A DNA stretch of 45,171 nucleotides from the NCBI GenBank assembly GCA_905616445.1, contig CAJQSV010000013.1, positions 1-45,171 of the forward strand, written 5' to 3'. Below are positions 1-9,239 of the stretch, piece by piece (the stretch's first letter is position 1; each line of letters begins with the position of its first letter). Origin of the DNA: an uncultured Pelagibacteraceae bacterium. Its GTDB lineage: Bacteria; Pseudomonadota; Alphaproteobacteria; Pelagibacterales; Pelagibacteraceae. Under the pieces are notes generated by a model. The model ran no database searches. It saw only the letters and a list, made by a program, of their open reading frames with translations, and was not told the DNA's origin. The position numbers and the translations under genes are program-made.

Positions 1-699
1 TATGTTGGATAGAATTGGAATTTTTTTTAAATCTTCTATCGTGTATAAGTTTGCTCTTAACCCGTCTTCAAGATCGTGACTGTTATAAGCAATATCATCA
101 GAAATTGATGCTAGTTGAGCTTCTAATGAAGCGTTTAAATTATAATTAATTTTATTTTTAAAGAATTTTTTTCCTAAAATATTATCAATCTTTGTTAAGT
201 CTTCAACTGGACCATTATGTTTTACTAACCCGTCAATGGTCTCTAGTGATAAATTCAAACCTTTAAAATCATAATATTTATTTTCAAGAACATTAACTAT
301 TCTAAGGGTTTGAATGTTGTGGTCAAAACCACCGTATAATTCCATGCATTCATTTAATATATTTTCCCCAGCATGACCAAAAGGAGTGTGTCCTAAGTCG
401 TGGGAAAGGCTAAGTGTTTCACATAGGTCCTCGTTTAAATTAAAATGTTTAGCAAGTGTTCTTGAAATTTGAGCAACTTCCAACGAATGTGTTATTCTTG
501 TTCTAAAATGATCTCCTGTAGTATTAACAAAAACCTGGGTTTTATGTTTAAGTCTTCTAAAAGCAGTCGAGTGGATCACTCTATCTCTATCTCTTTGATA
601 AGGTGTGCGTAGTGGACTCAAAGGTTCATAATAGATCCTCCCTCTCGATTTAATAGGTGTTGCTAAATTTGAGTATTGTGGAGTTAAATTTTTTTGCAT
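1..699 (-). CDS. dgt: deoxyguanosinetriphosphate triphosphohydrolase-like protein, C-terminus cut off by window edge
   Basis: This is an HD-superfamily dNTP triphosphohydrolase, which cleaves dGTP (or other dNTPs) to the nucleoside and triphosphate and so affects the dNTP pool. The N-terminal 233 codons are present. The translation starts [15 protein letters not shown] and shows the family's [20 protein letters not shown] block (about 31-50). The metal-binding HD pattern is H71 in THSLEVAQ and H100-D101 in [15 protein letters not shown]. The frame stays open to base 1, so the gene continues outside the window. The ATG at 699 fits the usual family N-terminus. It diverges from erpA across about 39 bp, and its start codon overlaps the likely -35 box of the erpA promoter. 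The family assignment is clear; the exact nucleotide preference is not visible. Confidence 0.93.
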   Translation of the reverse strand, partial: MQKNLTPQYSNLATPIKSRGRIYYEPLSPLRTPYQRDRDRVIHSTAFRRLKHKTQVFVNTTGDHFRTRITHSLEVAQISRTLAKHFNLNEDLCETLSLSHDLGHTPFGHAGENILNECMELYGGFDHNIQTLRIVNVLENKYYDFKGLNLSLETIDGLVKHNGPVEDLTKIDNILGKKFFKNKINYNLNASLEAQLASISDDIAYNSHDLEDGLRANLYTIEDLKKIPILSNI

Positions 700-722
700 A
701 AGAATTAGTAAAATTGTATAAT
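694..722 (+). promoter_or_regulatory. predicted sigma70-type promoter for erpA-xthA
   Basis: TTGCAT (694-699) and TATAAT (717-722) are separated by exactly 17 bases and sit 16 bases before the erpA ATG at 739. The predicted 5' UTR is only about 10 bases. The -35 box coincides with the complement of the dgt start codon, so the divergent genes must share this short stretch. Inferred from consensus match only. Confidence 0.55.
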
Positions 723-738
723 ACATCATTTACTAAAT

Positions 739-1056
739 ATGACTAATAAAATTGAATTTACTGAAGAAGCTACCAAACAAATAGCAAAAATAATATCTGA
801 ACAAGGTAAAAAGTCTTATTTTAGAATTTCGGTTCAGGGAGGTGGCTGTTCTGGATTTAAATATAATTTTTCTTTTGATAATAAAGTTGAAACAGAAGAT
901 GTAGTTTTTGACAAAACAATTATAGACGAAAATTCATTAGAAATAATTAATGGGTCTGTTGTTGATTATAAAAAAGAAATGATTGGTAATTCATTTACAA
1001 TTGAAAATCCAAAAGCAACATCGTCATGTGGATGTGGTTTATCATTTTCTATATAA
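739..1056 (+). CDS. erpA: A-type iron-sulfur cluster insertion protein (ErpA/IscA/HesB family)
   Basis: A small A-type carrier that receives and hands over Fe-S clusters to apo-enzymes in the cytoplasm. At 105 residues it is the normal family length. The three conserved cluster ligands are present: C37 in GGGCSGFKY, and C97 and C99 in the terminal SCGCGLSF. It lies immediately upstream of xthA, whose ATG directly follows the TAA (TAAATG, zero spacing), so the two are very probably co-transcribed. The ErpA, IscA and SufA paralogues cannot be separated on these motifs alone; erpA is the common alphaproteobacterial name for a stand-alone copy. One client type, the IlvD dehydratase, is encoded nearby. 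Confidence 0.9.
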   Translation: MTNKIEFTEEATKQIAKIISEQGKKSYFRISVQGGGCSGFKYNFSFDNKVETEDVVFDKTIIDENSLEIINGSVVDYKKEMIGNSFTIENPKATSSCGCGLSFSI

Positions 1057-1833
1057 ATGAAAATTGTTTCATGGAATGTTAATTCTGTAAGAGCAAGAAT
1101 AATTAATGTTTTAGACTATATTCATTTAGAAAAACCTGACGTTCTATTACTTCAAGAAATAAAAACAGAAAATATAAATTTTCCAACAGATGAATTCAAA
1201 AAATTAGGTTATGAATCATATATATTTGGTCAAAAAAGTTACAATGGCGTTGCATTTATATCGAAAATAAAAATAGATAATATTAAATTAGATTTTATTA
1301 AGGACGATTTAAAACAATCGAGAATAATTTGTGGAGATATAACATTAAATAAAAAAAAAATAAAACTAATCAATATTTATGTTCCAAATGGAAATCCTGT
1401 TAATACTGATAAATATGAGTATAAAATTAAGTGGTTAAAAAAGTTTTTAAAATCTATAAAAAAAACAATTTTAATCGAAAAAAATATAATTATTGCAGGA
1501 GATTTTAATATTATACCAGAAGAAATTGATGTACATGATCATGAAGCGTACTTAAATGATGCTTTGTTTAAAATTGAGATTAGAAAAATTTTTAGAGAAT
1601 TATTAAATTATGGATTTAAAGATATTTACAGATTAATAAATAGAGCTAAGCAAGAATACACTTTTTGGGATTATATGGCTGGCTCATGGCAAAAAAATTA
1701 TGGTTTACGAATAGACCATTTTTTATCTTCAGATAATTTATTAGAAAATATAAAATCAATAAATATAAATAAGAAACCACGCTCTAAAACTAAACCATCT
1801 GACCACACGCCTATAGAAATTGAAATTATTTAA
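1057..1833 (+). CDS. xthA: exodeoxyribonuclease III (AP endonuclease)
   Basis: Base-excision-repair nuclease of the exonuclease/endonuclease/phosphatase fold; it incises abasic sites and degrades 3' ends in duplex DNA. The 258-residue protein has all family blocks: SWNVNSVRAR (N8), LLQEIKTE (E34), NIYVPNG (107-112), GDFNI (D149, N151), WDYMAGSWQKNYGLRIDHF near 210-227, and the catalytic SDHTPIEIEI terminus (D249, H250). Translation starts at the first base after the erpA stop. The last 8 bases overlap the convergent guanylyltransferase gene, so there is no room for a dedicated terminator between them. Confidence 0.95.
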   Translation: MKIVSWNVNSVRARIINVLDYIHLEKPDVLLLQEIKTENINFPTDEFKKLGYESYIFGQKSYNGVAFISKIKIDNIKLDFIKDDLKQSRIICGDITLNKKKIKLINIYVPNGNPVNTDKYEYKIKWLKKFLKSIKKTILIEKNIIIAGDFNIIPEEIDVHDHEAYLNDALFKIEIRKIFRELLNYGFKDIYRLINRAKQEYTFWDYMAGSWQKNYGLRIDHFLSSDNLLENIKSININKKPRSKTKPSDHTPIEIEII

Positions 1834-3031
1834 TTCTTCCGTAGAGATCTTGATACCTAACTATATCGCTTTCTTTCAATGTGGTTCCTAATTGTGCCTC
1901 AACAATTTTAACAGGATCATTATATATATTTTCAATTCTATGCAATGAACCTTTGGGAATAAATACACTTTCATTTATTTTTTTAAAAAAAATTTTTTTT
2001 CCAATAGTTATCTTGGGTCTTCCTTCTGTAATAGTCCAATGCTCGGATCTGTGGTAATGTTTTTGAAGACTAATAGAAGATTTTTTATTGATTGTCAGTT
2101 CCTTTAATAAAAATTTTTCCCCTCTAAAAAAATTTTTATAATTTCCCCAAGGTCTAAAAAAAGTATTTTTTTTTATTAAATTAATATTTGCTTGGTTTTT
2201 TATTACTTTAAAAATTTCAATCCAACTTCCAAGATCAGACCACGGTGCATTCAAGATAATTGCGTTAATCTCCTTGCCTTTTTCTAAAATAGCATAATCA
2301 AAAGATATAGGATTAATTCTATTAAAAAATTTCTTATTTAAAATCAAAATATTTTTATTTTGATTTATTTTTTCTAAAGATTTTAAGCAATAATTAAATA
2401 AATTTTTTTGAAAATATTTAGCATTATTTATAATTGAATCTTTTCTAGCTAGAACAATACCAGAATTCCAAAGAGCATTTCTTTTTATCAGCGCTATAGC
2501 TTTATTTTTTTTTGGCTTTTCTATAAAATTAAGAACTTTATTAATATTTTTATTTTTTTTTTTAACTAGTAAATATCCATAGTCAGATGTAGGAACCGTT
2601 GGCTTAATTCCAAAAATAAAAATATTTTTGTTACTTAAATTTTTTATATTATAATTTAAAATTTTATTAAACTTTTCTTTATGAGTAATAAAATGGTCAG
2701 ATGGTAAAAATAAAATAGGCTGATTGATCTTAATTTCATCTAAAAGTGATGAGCTTATTATTGCGGCAGCTGTATTTTTTTTTGACGGCTCTAATATAAT
2801 TTTATATTTATTTATTTTTTTCTTCTTTAAAGCTCTTAGCACTAAATTTACATAAATCTTATTAGTGCTAATTATAGGAGTATCAAATGTAGAATTTTTA
2901 ATACGATCTAATGTTTTTTCAAATAGTGTCCATCCACCAAAATCAATAAACTGTTTTGATGGACTTTTTTTAAAATCGGGAAAAAGCCTTGTTCCTGAAC
3001 CCCCGCAAAGTATTACCGGTTTTATTTGCAT
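1826..3031 (-). CDS. manC: mannose-1-phosphate guanylyltransferase, type II, compact form
   Basis: Makes GDP-mannose from mannose-1-phosphate and GTP, feeding surface polysaccharide synthesis. The N-terminal nucleotidyltransferase domain shows GGSGTRLFPDFKKSPSKQF (10-28), LPSDHFI, FIEKPKK, NSGIVLAR, FDYAILEK and WSDLGSW. The C-terminal cupin domain shows RPWGNY, KHYHRSEHW and IPKGSLHRIEN. Bifunctional AlgA/ManC proteins are usually about 470-480 residues; this one is 401, shortened mainly in loops of the transferase domain. Its ATG directly follows the ilvD stop with no spacing, making it the last gene of valS-ilvD-manC. A GDP-mannose 4,6-dehydratase at the far end of the window uses its product. 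Whether the cupin domain still has isomerase activity cannot be read from the sequence. Confidence 0.9.
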   Translation of the reverse strand: MQIKPVILCGGSGTRLFPDFKKSPSKQFIDFGGWTLFEKTLDRIKNSTFDTPIISTNKIYVNLVLRALKKKKINKYKIILEPSKKNTAAAIISSSLLDEIKINQPILFLPSDHFITHKEKFNKILNYNIKNLSNKNIFIFGIKPTVPTSDYGYLLVKKKNKNINKVLNFIEKPKKNKAIALIKRNALWNSGIVLARKDSIINNAKYFQKNLFNYCLKSLEKINQNKNILILNKKFFNRINPISFDYAILEKGKEINAIILNAPWSDLGSWIEIFKVIKNQANINLIKKNTFFRPWGNYKNFFRGEKFLLKELTINKKSSISLQKHYHRSEHWTITEGRPKITIGKKIFFKKINESVFIPKGSLHRIENIYNDPVKIVEAQLGTTLKESDIVRYQDLYGRIK

Positions 3032-4750
3032 TTAAATATCTGCGTAACACTTGGTTTCTTTTTTTGCACCAGGATGAGTTGTTGCCCCTTTAAATGAAGA
3101 ACCGACAGTTTGAGCATACTTCCACAATGTACCGCTACCAAAATTAATCTTTTTAGGTTTCCACTTTTTTTTTCTTGTGTTCAACTCTTTTAATGTAAGT
3201 CTAACGTTTATAGTTCCTTTGTTAGCGTCAATATCAATTATATCTCCGTTCTTAAGTAATGCAATTGGTCCACCAACAAAAGCTTCTGGACCGACGTGTC
3301 CAACGCAAAATCCTCTTGTAGCGCCTGAAAATCTGCCATCTGTAATTAACGCTACAGTTTCTCCCTTACCTTGTCCGTATATCGCTGCCGTAGTAGACAG
3401 CATTTCTCGCATACCTGGTCCACCTTTAGGACCCTCGTAACGAATTACTATAACATCACCATCTTTGTATTTTTTATTTTGTACAGCATCAAAAGCTAAC
3501 TCTTCAGTATCAAAACACCTCGCTTTGCCTGTAAACTTTAAATTTTTTAAACCAGCAATTTTAACTATTGCTCCTTCAGGAGCTAAATTACCTTTCAAAC
3601 CAACAACGCCTCCGTTAGGAGATAAAGGATTGTTGTGTCTTCTAATAACTTTTTGATCATCGTTAAATTTTACTGTCTCTAAATTTTCTTTCATGGTCTT
3701 TCCAGTAACTGTCATACAATCCCCATGAATGTAACCACCTTCATATAAAGTTTTTAAAATTATTGGAACACCTCCTGCTTCAAACATGTCTTTAGCAACG
3801 TATTTACCTCCTGGTTTTAGATCAGCGAGATATGGTGTTTTTTTAAAAATTTTCGCAACATCCATAAGATCAAATTTTATTCCGCATTCATTAGCTATAG
3901 CGGGAAGATGTAATGCTGCATTAGTAGATCCGCCGGTAGCTGCTACTATTACCGCTGCGTTTTCTAAAGATTTAATTGTAACTATATTCCTAGGTCGAAT
4001 TTTTTTTTCTAATAAATTCATTACAGCTCTACCGCTTAGATATGCATATTTATCTCTTTCCAAATATGGTGCAGGAGTTCCCGATGAATAAGGTAACGCA
4101 AGGCCTATTGCTTCAGAAACACAAGCCATAGTGTTAGCCGTAAATTGACCACCACAAGCACCAGCGCTTGGGCATGCTACCAGTTCCAATTCTGTTAATT
4201 CTTTTTCAGAAATTTTTCCAGCAGAATGCTGACCAACAGCTTCAAAAACATCAACTACAGTTACATCTTTGCCTTTATATCTTCCGGGTAGTATAGAGCC
4301 ACCATAAATAAAAACACTTGGTACGTTCAATCTGCACATTGCCATCATCAAACCCGGTAAAGACTTGTCACATCCAGCAACACCAACAAGAGCATCATAT
4401 GAATGTCCTCTAACCGTTAATTCTGTAGAGTCTGCAATTACTTCACGAGAAATTAATGATGATTTCATTCCTTCATGACCCATAGCAATACCGTCTGTTA
4501 CGGTAATAGTACAAAATTCTCTTGGTGTTCCATCTGCTTCAGTGACACCTTTCTTAACTGACTGTGCTTGCCTCATTAAAGCTGTGTTGCAAGGAGCAGC
4601 TTCGTTCCATGTTGAAACAACGCCAACAAAGGGTTTGGCTACATCTTCTTGTGTTAAATTCATCGCATAGTAAAAAGACCGATGAGGAGCTCTATCTGGT
4701 CCAGAAGTAGTGTGTCTACTTGGTAATTTATTTTTATTGAATTTTGCCAT
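3032..4750 (-). CDS. ilvD: dihydroxy-acid dehydratase
   Basis: Third step shared by valine and isoleucine synthesis: dehydrates 2,3-dihydroxy acids to 2-keto acids using an Fe-S cluster and Mg2+. The three expected cluster cysteines are C54 (AAPCN), C127 ([13 protein letters not shown]) and C199 ([15 protein letters not shown]); K129 is the position of the modified lysine in the family. [18 protein letters not shown] and DGRFSG are also present. I start it at the ATG at 4750 ([13 protein letters not shown], 572 residues), 1 base after the valS stop. A start 21 bases further upstream would overlap valS and adds an atypical N-terminus. The pairing with valS puts valine synthesis and valine charging in one operon. 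Confidence 0.96.
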   Translation of the reverse strand: MAKFNKNKLPSRHTTSGPDRAPHRSFYYAMNLTQEDVAKPFVGVVSTWNEAAPCNTALMRQAQSVKKGVTEADGTPREFCTITVTDGIAMGHEGMKSSLISREVIADSTELTVRGHSYDALVGVAGCDKSLPGLMMAMCRLNVPSVFIYGGSILPGRYKGKDVTVVDVFEAVGQHSAGKISEKELTELELVACPSAGACGGQFTANTMACVSEAIGLALPYSSGTPAPYLERDKYAYLSGRAVMNLLEKKIRPRNIVTIKSLENAAVIVAATGGSTNAALHLPAIANECGIKFDLMDVAKIFKKTPYLADLKPGGKYVAKDMFEAGGVPIILKTLYEGGYIHGDCMTVTGKTMKENLETVKFNDDQKVIRRHNNPLSPNGGVVGLKGNLAPEGAIVKIAGLKNLKFTGKARCFDTEELAFDAVQNKKYKDGDVIVIRYEGPKGGPGMREMLSTTAAIYGQGKGETVALITDGRFSGATRGFCVGHVGPEAFVGGPIALLKNGDIIDIDANKGTINVRLTLKELNTRKKKWKPKKINFGSGTLWKYAQTVGSSFKGATTHPGAKKETKCYADI

Positions 4751-4751
4751 T

Positions 4752-7400
4752 TTAATTAATACTTGACACAATACTTTTTAATTTAGTTTGTTCAATCTTT
4801 AAATCTTTTAATAAAAATTTATCATTAGTTACAATATCTTTTGGTGCTTTTTTAACATAGTTTTTATTATTAAGTTTTTCATTTAAAGAGACAATTTTTT
4901 TCTCTAGCTCATTTAGTTTGTTTGCTAGTCTATGTTTCTGAGAGTTAAGATCTATATTTGTTTCAAATTTAAGACCTATTTTTTCTTTTAGAATTATAAT
5001 TTCAATAATTAAATTAGTTTTATCAGGTTTAGGAACAATATTGTTAACTCTACCTACTTGTTTTATAATTTCTATATTATTATTAATAAATTTTTTTATT
5101 TTTTTACTCTCTTGGAAATAAACAATATCACAATATTCTTTAGGCGGTATATTGAGCTGAACTTTTGTAGATCTGATTGAGGTTATAATATCAATGATAA
5201 AATCAATTTCTTCAGAGTTTTTCTTGTAAGATTGGATTTTTTTAAAAACAGGCCAATTCGCACTAATGAGACTAGATCTTTCTTCTTTATCAAACTTATT
5301 TTCACTCCAAACATGTTCTGTGAAAAAAGGCATAAATGGATGTAAAAGTTTTAGTATGTTTGAAAGCATATAGGAAGAGAATTGCTTGGCCTCAAGAATG
5401 GAAGTTTTATTATTTGAATTAAATATAGGCTTTAAGAATTCTAAGTACCAGTCACAATATGAATGCCAAACAAAATTGTAGAGCACTCTACACGCTTCAT
5501 CAAATCTAAATTCTTGAATATGCTTATTAATAGCTTCATTTGTTTTACAAAACTCAAAATATATCCATTGATTAATCTTTAGTTTTGTTTTTTTTATATT
5601 TATTTTTTTATTATATCTGCAGTTGTTTAGTTTTAAAAAATTATTTGCACTCCATATTTTTGTAATAAAATTTCTATAACCTGTAACTCGATCTTTAGAT
5701 AGTTTTACATCACGACCCGGCGAAGCCATGGAGATTAAAGTGAATCTAAGAGGATCTGCTCCATATTCATTAATTAACTCAAGAGGATCTATAACGTTGC
5801 CCTTAGATTTTGACATTTTCTGACCTTTTTCATCTCTTACGAGAGCATGAACATAAACTTTTTTAAAAGGAGTCTCTTTTAAGAAATAGTCTCCCATCAT
5901 TAACATTCTAGCAACCCAAAAAAATATTATGTCAAAACCCGTAACTAAAACTGATGTAGGATAAAATTTTTTTAACATATTTTTTTTTTCCGGCCAACCA
6001 AGAGTTGCAAAAGGCCATAGGGCAGATGAAAACCATGTATCTAGAACATCAGTTTCTTGTGTTAATTTAAAAGTTTTATTTTTATAGTGTTTTTTAGCTA
6101 ATGCTTCTGCATTTTTTTCATCTTCAGCTATAAACATCTTTCCATCATGACTGTACCAAGCTGGAATTCTATGACCCCACCAAATCTGTCTTGAAATACA
6201 CCATGGCTCTATATTATTCATCCATTGATAAAAAGTTTTTGTCCAGTTCTCTGGAAAAAAAGTTGTTTTTTTTGTTTTTACTGTTTGGATTGGTTTTTTT
6301 GAAAGTGATTTTGCATCTACAAACCATTGTTCTGTTAACAAGGGTTCTATTATTGTATTAGATCTGTCTCCATAAGGCACTTTATTCTTAATACTTTCTA
6401 TTTTTTCTAATAAATTTAAATCTTTAAGTTCACTAATAATTTTTTTTCTAGCTTCAAATCTGTCTAGACCTATATATGATTTAATTCCATTGCCATTAAT
6501 TTTTCCATCTTTCTCTAAAATATTAATAATTTCTAATTTATTTCTTTTTCCAACATCGTAATCATTAAAATCATGAGCAGGAGTAATCTTAACAGCGCCT
6601 GTACCTTGCTCTGGGTCTGCGTAATGATCTGTGATAATTTTAATCTTTCTATTAACAATTGGAATTATTGCAAATTTTCCAACAAAATTTTTAAATCTGT
6701 CATCTTTAAGGTTGACGGCAATAGCTGTATCACCCATCATGGTTTCCGGTCTTGTTGTAGCGATAGTAATCTGTTCTTTCGAGTCTGCTATAGGATAGTT
6801 AATATAATAAAGTTGCGACTGTACTTCATTTTGTACAACTTCTAAATCAGAGATAGCAGTTTGTAATTTTGTGTCCCAGTTAACCAATTTCTTATCTTTG
6901 TATATTAATTTTTTATTATAAAGGGCTACAAAAACTTTAGTTACTGCTTTAGACATTTGTTCGTCCATTGTAAATCTAGATCGGGACCAGTCACACGAAC
7001 AGCCAAGTTTTTTTAACTGCTCAAGAATTAGTCCTCCTGACTCGGCTTTCCATTCCCATACTCTTTCAATAAATTTTTCTCTACCGATATCATTTTTGTT
7101 TAAGTTTTCTTTTGCTAAATTTTTTTCAACAATTGCTTGTGTTGCTATACCGGCATGATCGGTACCAGGCTGCCACAAAGTTTCGTATCCATTCATTCGG
7201 TAATATCTTATCAAAACATCTTGCAAGCTATTATTGAGGGCGTGCCCCATGTGCAGTTTGCCGGTAACATTGGGTGGTGGGATAACAATTGAAAAAGTTT
7301 TTTTGGATTTTTTTGAATTTGCTTTAAATAAATTATTTTTTTCCCAAAATTCGTATATTTTTTTTTCCTGGATTGAGTGGTTATATTTTGTAAATTCCAT
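4752..7400 (-). CDS. valS: valyl-tRNA synthetase
   Basis: Class I aminoacyl-tRNA synthetase that charges tRNA-Val. From the ATG at 7400 it is 882 residues, normal for the family. The HIGH signature is in [15 protein letters not shown] (about 43-57) and the KMSKS loop is in [14 protein letters not shown] near 525. The CP1 editing domain contains [12 protein letters not shown]. The C-terminal 60-70 residues ([19 protein letters not shown]) form the usual coiled-coil arm. The frame also extends 5 codons upstream to a TTG at 7415, but the ATG is preferred because it gives the usual N-terminus ([20 protein letters not shown]). It is the first gene of valS-ilvD-manC. Confidence 0.96.
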   Translation of the reverse strand: MEFTKYNHSIQEKKIYEFWEKNNLFKANSKKSKKTFSIVIPPPNVTGKLHMGHALNNSLQDVLIRYYRMNGYETLWQPGTDHAGIATQAIVEKNLAKENLNKNDIGREKFIERVWEWKAESGGLILEQLKKLGCSCDWSRSRFTMDEQMSKAVTKVFVALYNKKLIYKDKKLVNWDTKLQTAISDLEVVQNEVQSQLYYINYPIADSKEQITIATTRPETMMGDTAIAVNLKDDRFKNFVGKFAIIPIVNRKIKIITDHYADPEQGTGAVKITPAHDFNDYDVGKRNKLEIINILEKDGKINGNGIKSYIGLDRFEARKKIISELKDLNLLEKIESIKNKVPYGDRSNTIIEPLLTEQWFVDAKSLSKKPIQTVKTKKTTFFPENWTKTFYQWMNNIEPWCISRQIWWGHRIPAWYSHDGKMFIAEDEKNAEALAKKHYKNKTFKLTQETDVLDTWFSSALWPFATLGWPEKKNMLKKFYPTSVLVTGFDIIFFWVARMLMMGDYFLKETPFKKVYVHALVRDEKGQKMSKSKGNVIDPLELINEYGADPLRFTLISMASPGRDVKLSKDRVTGYRNFITKIWSANNFLKLNNCRYNKKINIKKTKLKINQWIYFEFCKTNEAINKHIQEFRFDEACRVLYNFVWHSYCDWYLEFLKPIFNSNNKTSILEAKQFSSYMLSNILKLLHPFMPFFTEHVWSENKFDKEERSSLISANWPVFKKIQSYKKNSEEIDFIIDIITSIRSTKVQLNIPPKEYCDIVYFQESKKIKKFINNNIEIIKQVGRVNNIVPKPDKTNLIIEIIILKEKIGLKFETNIDLNSQKHRLANKLNELEKKIVSLNEKLNNKNYVKKAPKDIVTNDKFLLKDLKIEQTKLKSIVSSIN

Positions 7401-7408
7401 AAGAATAT

Positions 7409-7425
7409 TTAACAAGTTTTGTTAA
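7409..7425 (-). promoter_or_regulatory. perfect inverted repeat just upstream of valS
   Basis: TTAACAA-GTT-TTGTTAA, a 7-bp perfect arm pair with a 3-base centre, ends 8 bases before the valS ATG. It could be an operator-type palindrome, or a small hairpin in the valS leader (a 3-base loop is tight but possible). I see no T-box or other known riboswitch signature here. Function unknown. Confidence 0.35.
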
Positions 7426-7515
7426 GGATTTTATATCAAACGAATATACTTCTTAAAATCATAGTTTTCTCTATAATCAAACAATTAAATGATTTAAATG
7501 CTATCTTTAGGTTAC

Positions 7516-7577
7516 TCTCAGACAACTGAGATTAAAAATAGTTGTATTTATATATAGAAAGCATAATGGCTGAGTAA
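7516..7577 (+). promoter_or_regulatory. MFS-gene leader with two mutually exclusive hairpins and a 3-codon mini-ORF
   Basis: Two perfect 6-bp inverted repeats share bases: TCTCAG(7516-7521)/CTGAGA(7526-7531) and ACAACT(7522-7527)/AGTTGT(7540-7545). Only one can form at a time. Downstream, ATG GCT GAG TAA (7566-7577) is a 3-codon ORF whose stop overlaps the MFS start codon as TAATG. This could be an attenuator or a translational-coupling leader, or chance in an AT-rich spacer. CTGAGA recalls the TPP riboswitch, but the rest of that motif is absent. Confidence 0.3.
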
Positions 7578-8893
7578 TGGTTAAAATTATAAAAAATTCT
7601 TGGGCACTTTTTACAGGATTTGGAATTATTGTTGTGTCGCATGGGTTTCAAGGCAATCTCTTAGGTATCAGATCTGTAATTGAAAATTTTAATTTTATTG
7701 AAACAGGTATAATGATGTCTGCATATTTTGTTGGATTTTTTATTGGAGCGACTGTTGTTCCAAGACTTGTGACTAAAGTTGGTCATATAAGAGTTTTCGC
7801 AGCCTTTGCTTCAATGGCTTCACTCAGTTCTTTAATTCATGTTGTTTTTGTAGATCCATATGTTTGGATCTTAGCAAGATTTTTAACTGGGTTTAGCATG
7901 ATTGGTATATTTATAATTGTCGAAAGTTGGCTAAATGATAGAGCTAACAATAAAACTCGTGGAAAAGTTTTGTCTCTGTATATGTTGATTACTTATGTGG
8001 GTATGGCTTTAGGAAATCTTTTATTGAACGTAAGTGACCCTAGGTATTACGAACCTTTTATTTTGATTTCTTTATTATTTTCAGTGGCATTAATACCTAT
8101 ACTTCTAACAAAACGTAAGCCTCCTAAGTTTAGAAAAAATAGTTCTATTAAAATTAAAGAACTTTTTAAAATTTCACCTTTTGGAACTGTTTCCATGTTT
8201 TGTACTGGTTTTATCTTTGCTCCTATATTTAGCCTTTTATCCGTTTATTCGGTCACAATGAAACTAGGTATTTTTGAAACTTCTTTATTGTTGGTTGGGG
8301 TAATGCTTGCTGGTGCTCTATTTCAATGGCCCATAGGATCTCTTTCGGACAACTATGATCGAAGAAAAATTATAATAGGATCTTCCTTAGCTGCTATTGT
8401 CTTTTCACTCTCTGCAATTTTTGCTTCAGGTGCAGGGAATTCTTTACCAAATTTATTTATAGAGTCCGCGGTAAGTTTTAATTATTTTTCAACTGCTATG
8501 GATAAAACAAAGCTTTTTATTTTTGTAATTTTACTTGCGGGCGTAACTCTTCCTTTATTTTCGCTTAATCTTGCACTTGTTAATGATTATATTCCAAAAG
8601 AAAAGTTTGTTGCGGCAGGTAGCGGGTTAAATATTTTATTTGGGCTTGGGGCAATGGCTGGTCCTATAATGTGCTCTATATTAATGCATTTTTTAGGTCC
8701 TAATGGTTTTTTTGTGCACCTTCTAATTTTTCTATTTGTGATAATTATATTTGGTTTTTATCGATTGAGTCAAAGAGAAATTGAAAATAACCCCGAGTCT
8801 ACTTTTACACCTTTACCTACAACTATTACACCTTTAGGTATTGAACTCGATCCTGAAACTGGTGTTGATTTATCGAATACTGAAGAAAAATAA
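7577..8893 (+). CDS. MFS transporter (YcaD-like)
   Basis: An inner-membrane major-facilitator transporter of 438 residues with about 12 predicted hydrophobic segments in two halves separated by a basic loop (LTKRKPPKFRKNSSIKIKEL). The first half carries the ARFLTGFSMIGIFIIVESW stretch, the second the loop motif GSLSDNYDRRKI near 255-266, a typical MFS loop 8-9 signature. The overall look resembles the YcaD group of MFS proteins. The acidic C-terminal tail after about residue 415 is probably cytoplasmic. The substrate cannot be told. It stands alone, divergent from valS across about 160 bp. Confidence 0.85.
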   Translation: MVKIIKNSWALFTGFGIIVVSHGFQGNLLGIRSVIENFNFIETGIMMSAYFVGFFIGATVVPRLVTKVGHIRVFAAFASMASLSSLIHVVFVDPYVWILARFLTGFSMIGIFIIVESWLNDRANNKTRGKVLSLYMLITYVGMALGNLLLNVSDPRYYEPFILISLLFSVALIPILLTKRKPPKFRKNSSIKIKELFKISPFGTVSMFCTGFIFAPIFSLLSVYSVTMKLGIFETSLLLVGVMLAGALFQWPIGSLSDNYDRRKIIIGSSLAAIVFSLSAIFASGAGNSLPNLFIESAVSFNYFSTAMDKTKLFIFVILLAGVTLPLFSLNLALVNDYIPKEKFVAAGSGLNILFGLGAMAGPIMCSILMHFLGPNGFFVHLLIFLFVIIIFGFYRLSQREIENNPESTFTPLPTTITPLGIELDPETGVDLSNTEEK

Positions 8894-8895
8894 AC

Positions 8896-8973
8896 TTAAA
8901 CTTTATCATCGAGAACAATCTCCCGCACAACTCCTGAGCAACTGTCACTGTTTTTTCTAAGCATACTCATCAT
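8896..8973 (-). other. GC-richer patch with a 25-codon ORF, status unclear
   Basis: The 148-base gap between the MFS gene and tRNA-Cys holds a stretch (about 8911-8950) of about 50% GC, well above the surroundings. On the minus strand an ATG at 8973 opens 25 codons, starting MMSMLRKNSDSC and ending REIVLDDKV, with stop at 8896-8898. It uses GTG and CGG codons that are rare nearby. It may be a tiny gene, the remnant of one, or part of a structured RNA. I do not recognise it. Confidence 0.2.
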
Positions 8974-9000
8974 TGATAAAATAATCTCTGATGATATAAA
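8973..9000 (+). promoter_or_regulatory. predicted promoter of the tRNA-Cys/tRNA-Asn unit
   Basis: TTGATA (8973-8978) and TATAAA (8995-9000) are 16 bases apart and end 42 bases before tRNA-Cys on the same strand. The spacing fits a sigma70 promoter giving a leader of roughly 35 bases. Consensus match only. Confidence 0.4.
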
Positions 9001-9041
9001 CCTCAGTAAGTATGTTCATCTTGAACCTCACAGACCTACTT

Positions 9042-9115
9042 GGCCACGTGGCGGAATGGTTACGCAGAGGATTGCAAATCCTTGTATCCCAGTTCGATTC
9101 TGGGCGTGGCCTCCA
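9042..9115 (+). tRNA. tRNA-Cys (anticodon GCA)
   Basis: The 74-base sequence folds as a cloverleaf. The acceptor arm is GGCCACG (9042-9048) with CGTGGCC (9105-9111), followed by discriminator T and an encoded CCA (9113-9115). The anticodon stem is GAGGA/TCCTT around loop TTGCAAA, giving anticodon GCA at 9074-9076. The T arm contains GTTCGATTC. It is followed 47 bases later by tRNA-Asn on the same strand. Confidence 0.97.
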
Positions 9116-9162
9116 AGAAATCGGTTGTTTTATTTTTTTAAAAAAAGTATGTTGCTTTTTAT

Positions 9163-9238
9163 TCCTCGGTAGCTCAGTTGGTAGAGCAGTTGACTGTTAA
9201 TCAATTGGTCGCAGGTTCGAGTCCTGCCCGAGGAGCCA
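9163..9238 (+). tRNA. tRNA-Asn (anticodon GTT)
   Basis: A 76-base cloverleaf with acceptor TCCTCGG (9163-9169) paired to CCGAGGA (9228-9234), then G and an encoded CCA (9236-9238). The D arm is AGCTCAGTTGGTAGAGC. Anticodon loop CTGTTAA gives GTT at 9196-9198. The T arm contains GGTTCGAGTCC. It ends 1 base before the stop codon of the convergent XRE-family gene, so there is no separate terminator. Confidence 0.97.
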
Positions 9239-9239
9239 A

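Noticed and set aside
3177-4091. Three plus-strand open frames opposite ilvD
   Set aside because: Antisense shadows of a well-conserved gene; no family motif, low plausibility.
4748-4771. Longer ilvD start 7 codons upstream
   Set aside because: It would overlap valS and adds residues absent from normal IlvD N-termini; the ATG at 4750 is better.
7526-7576. TPP riboswitch suggested by CTGAGA
   Set aside because: The second half of the TPP core (GAACCTGAT...) is missing.
9012-9200. Plus-strand 62-codon open frame
   Set aside because: It runs through tRNA-Cys and into tRNA-Asn; a chance frame over RNA genes.
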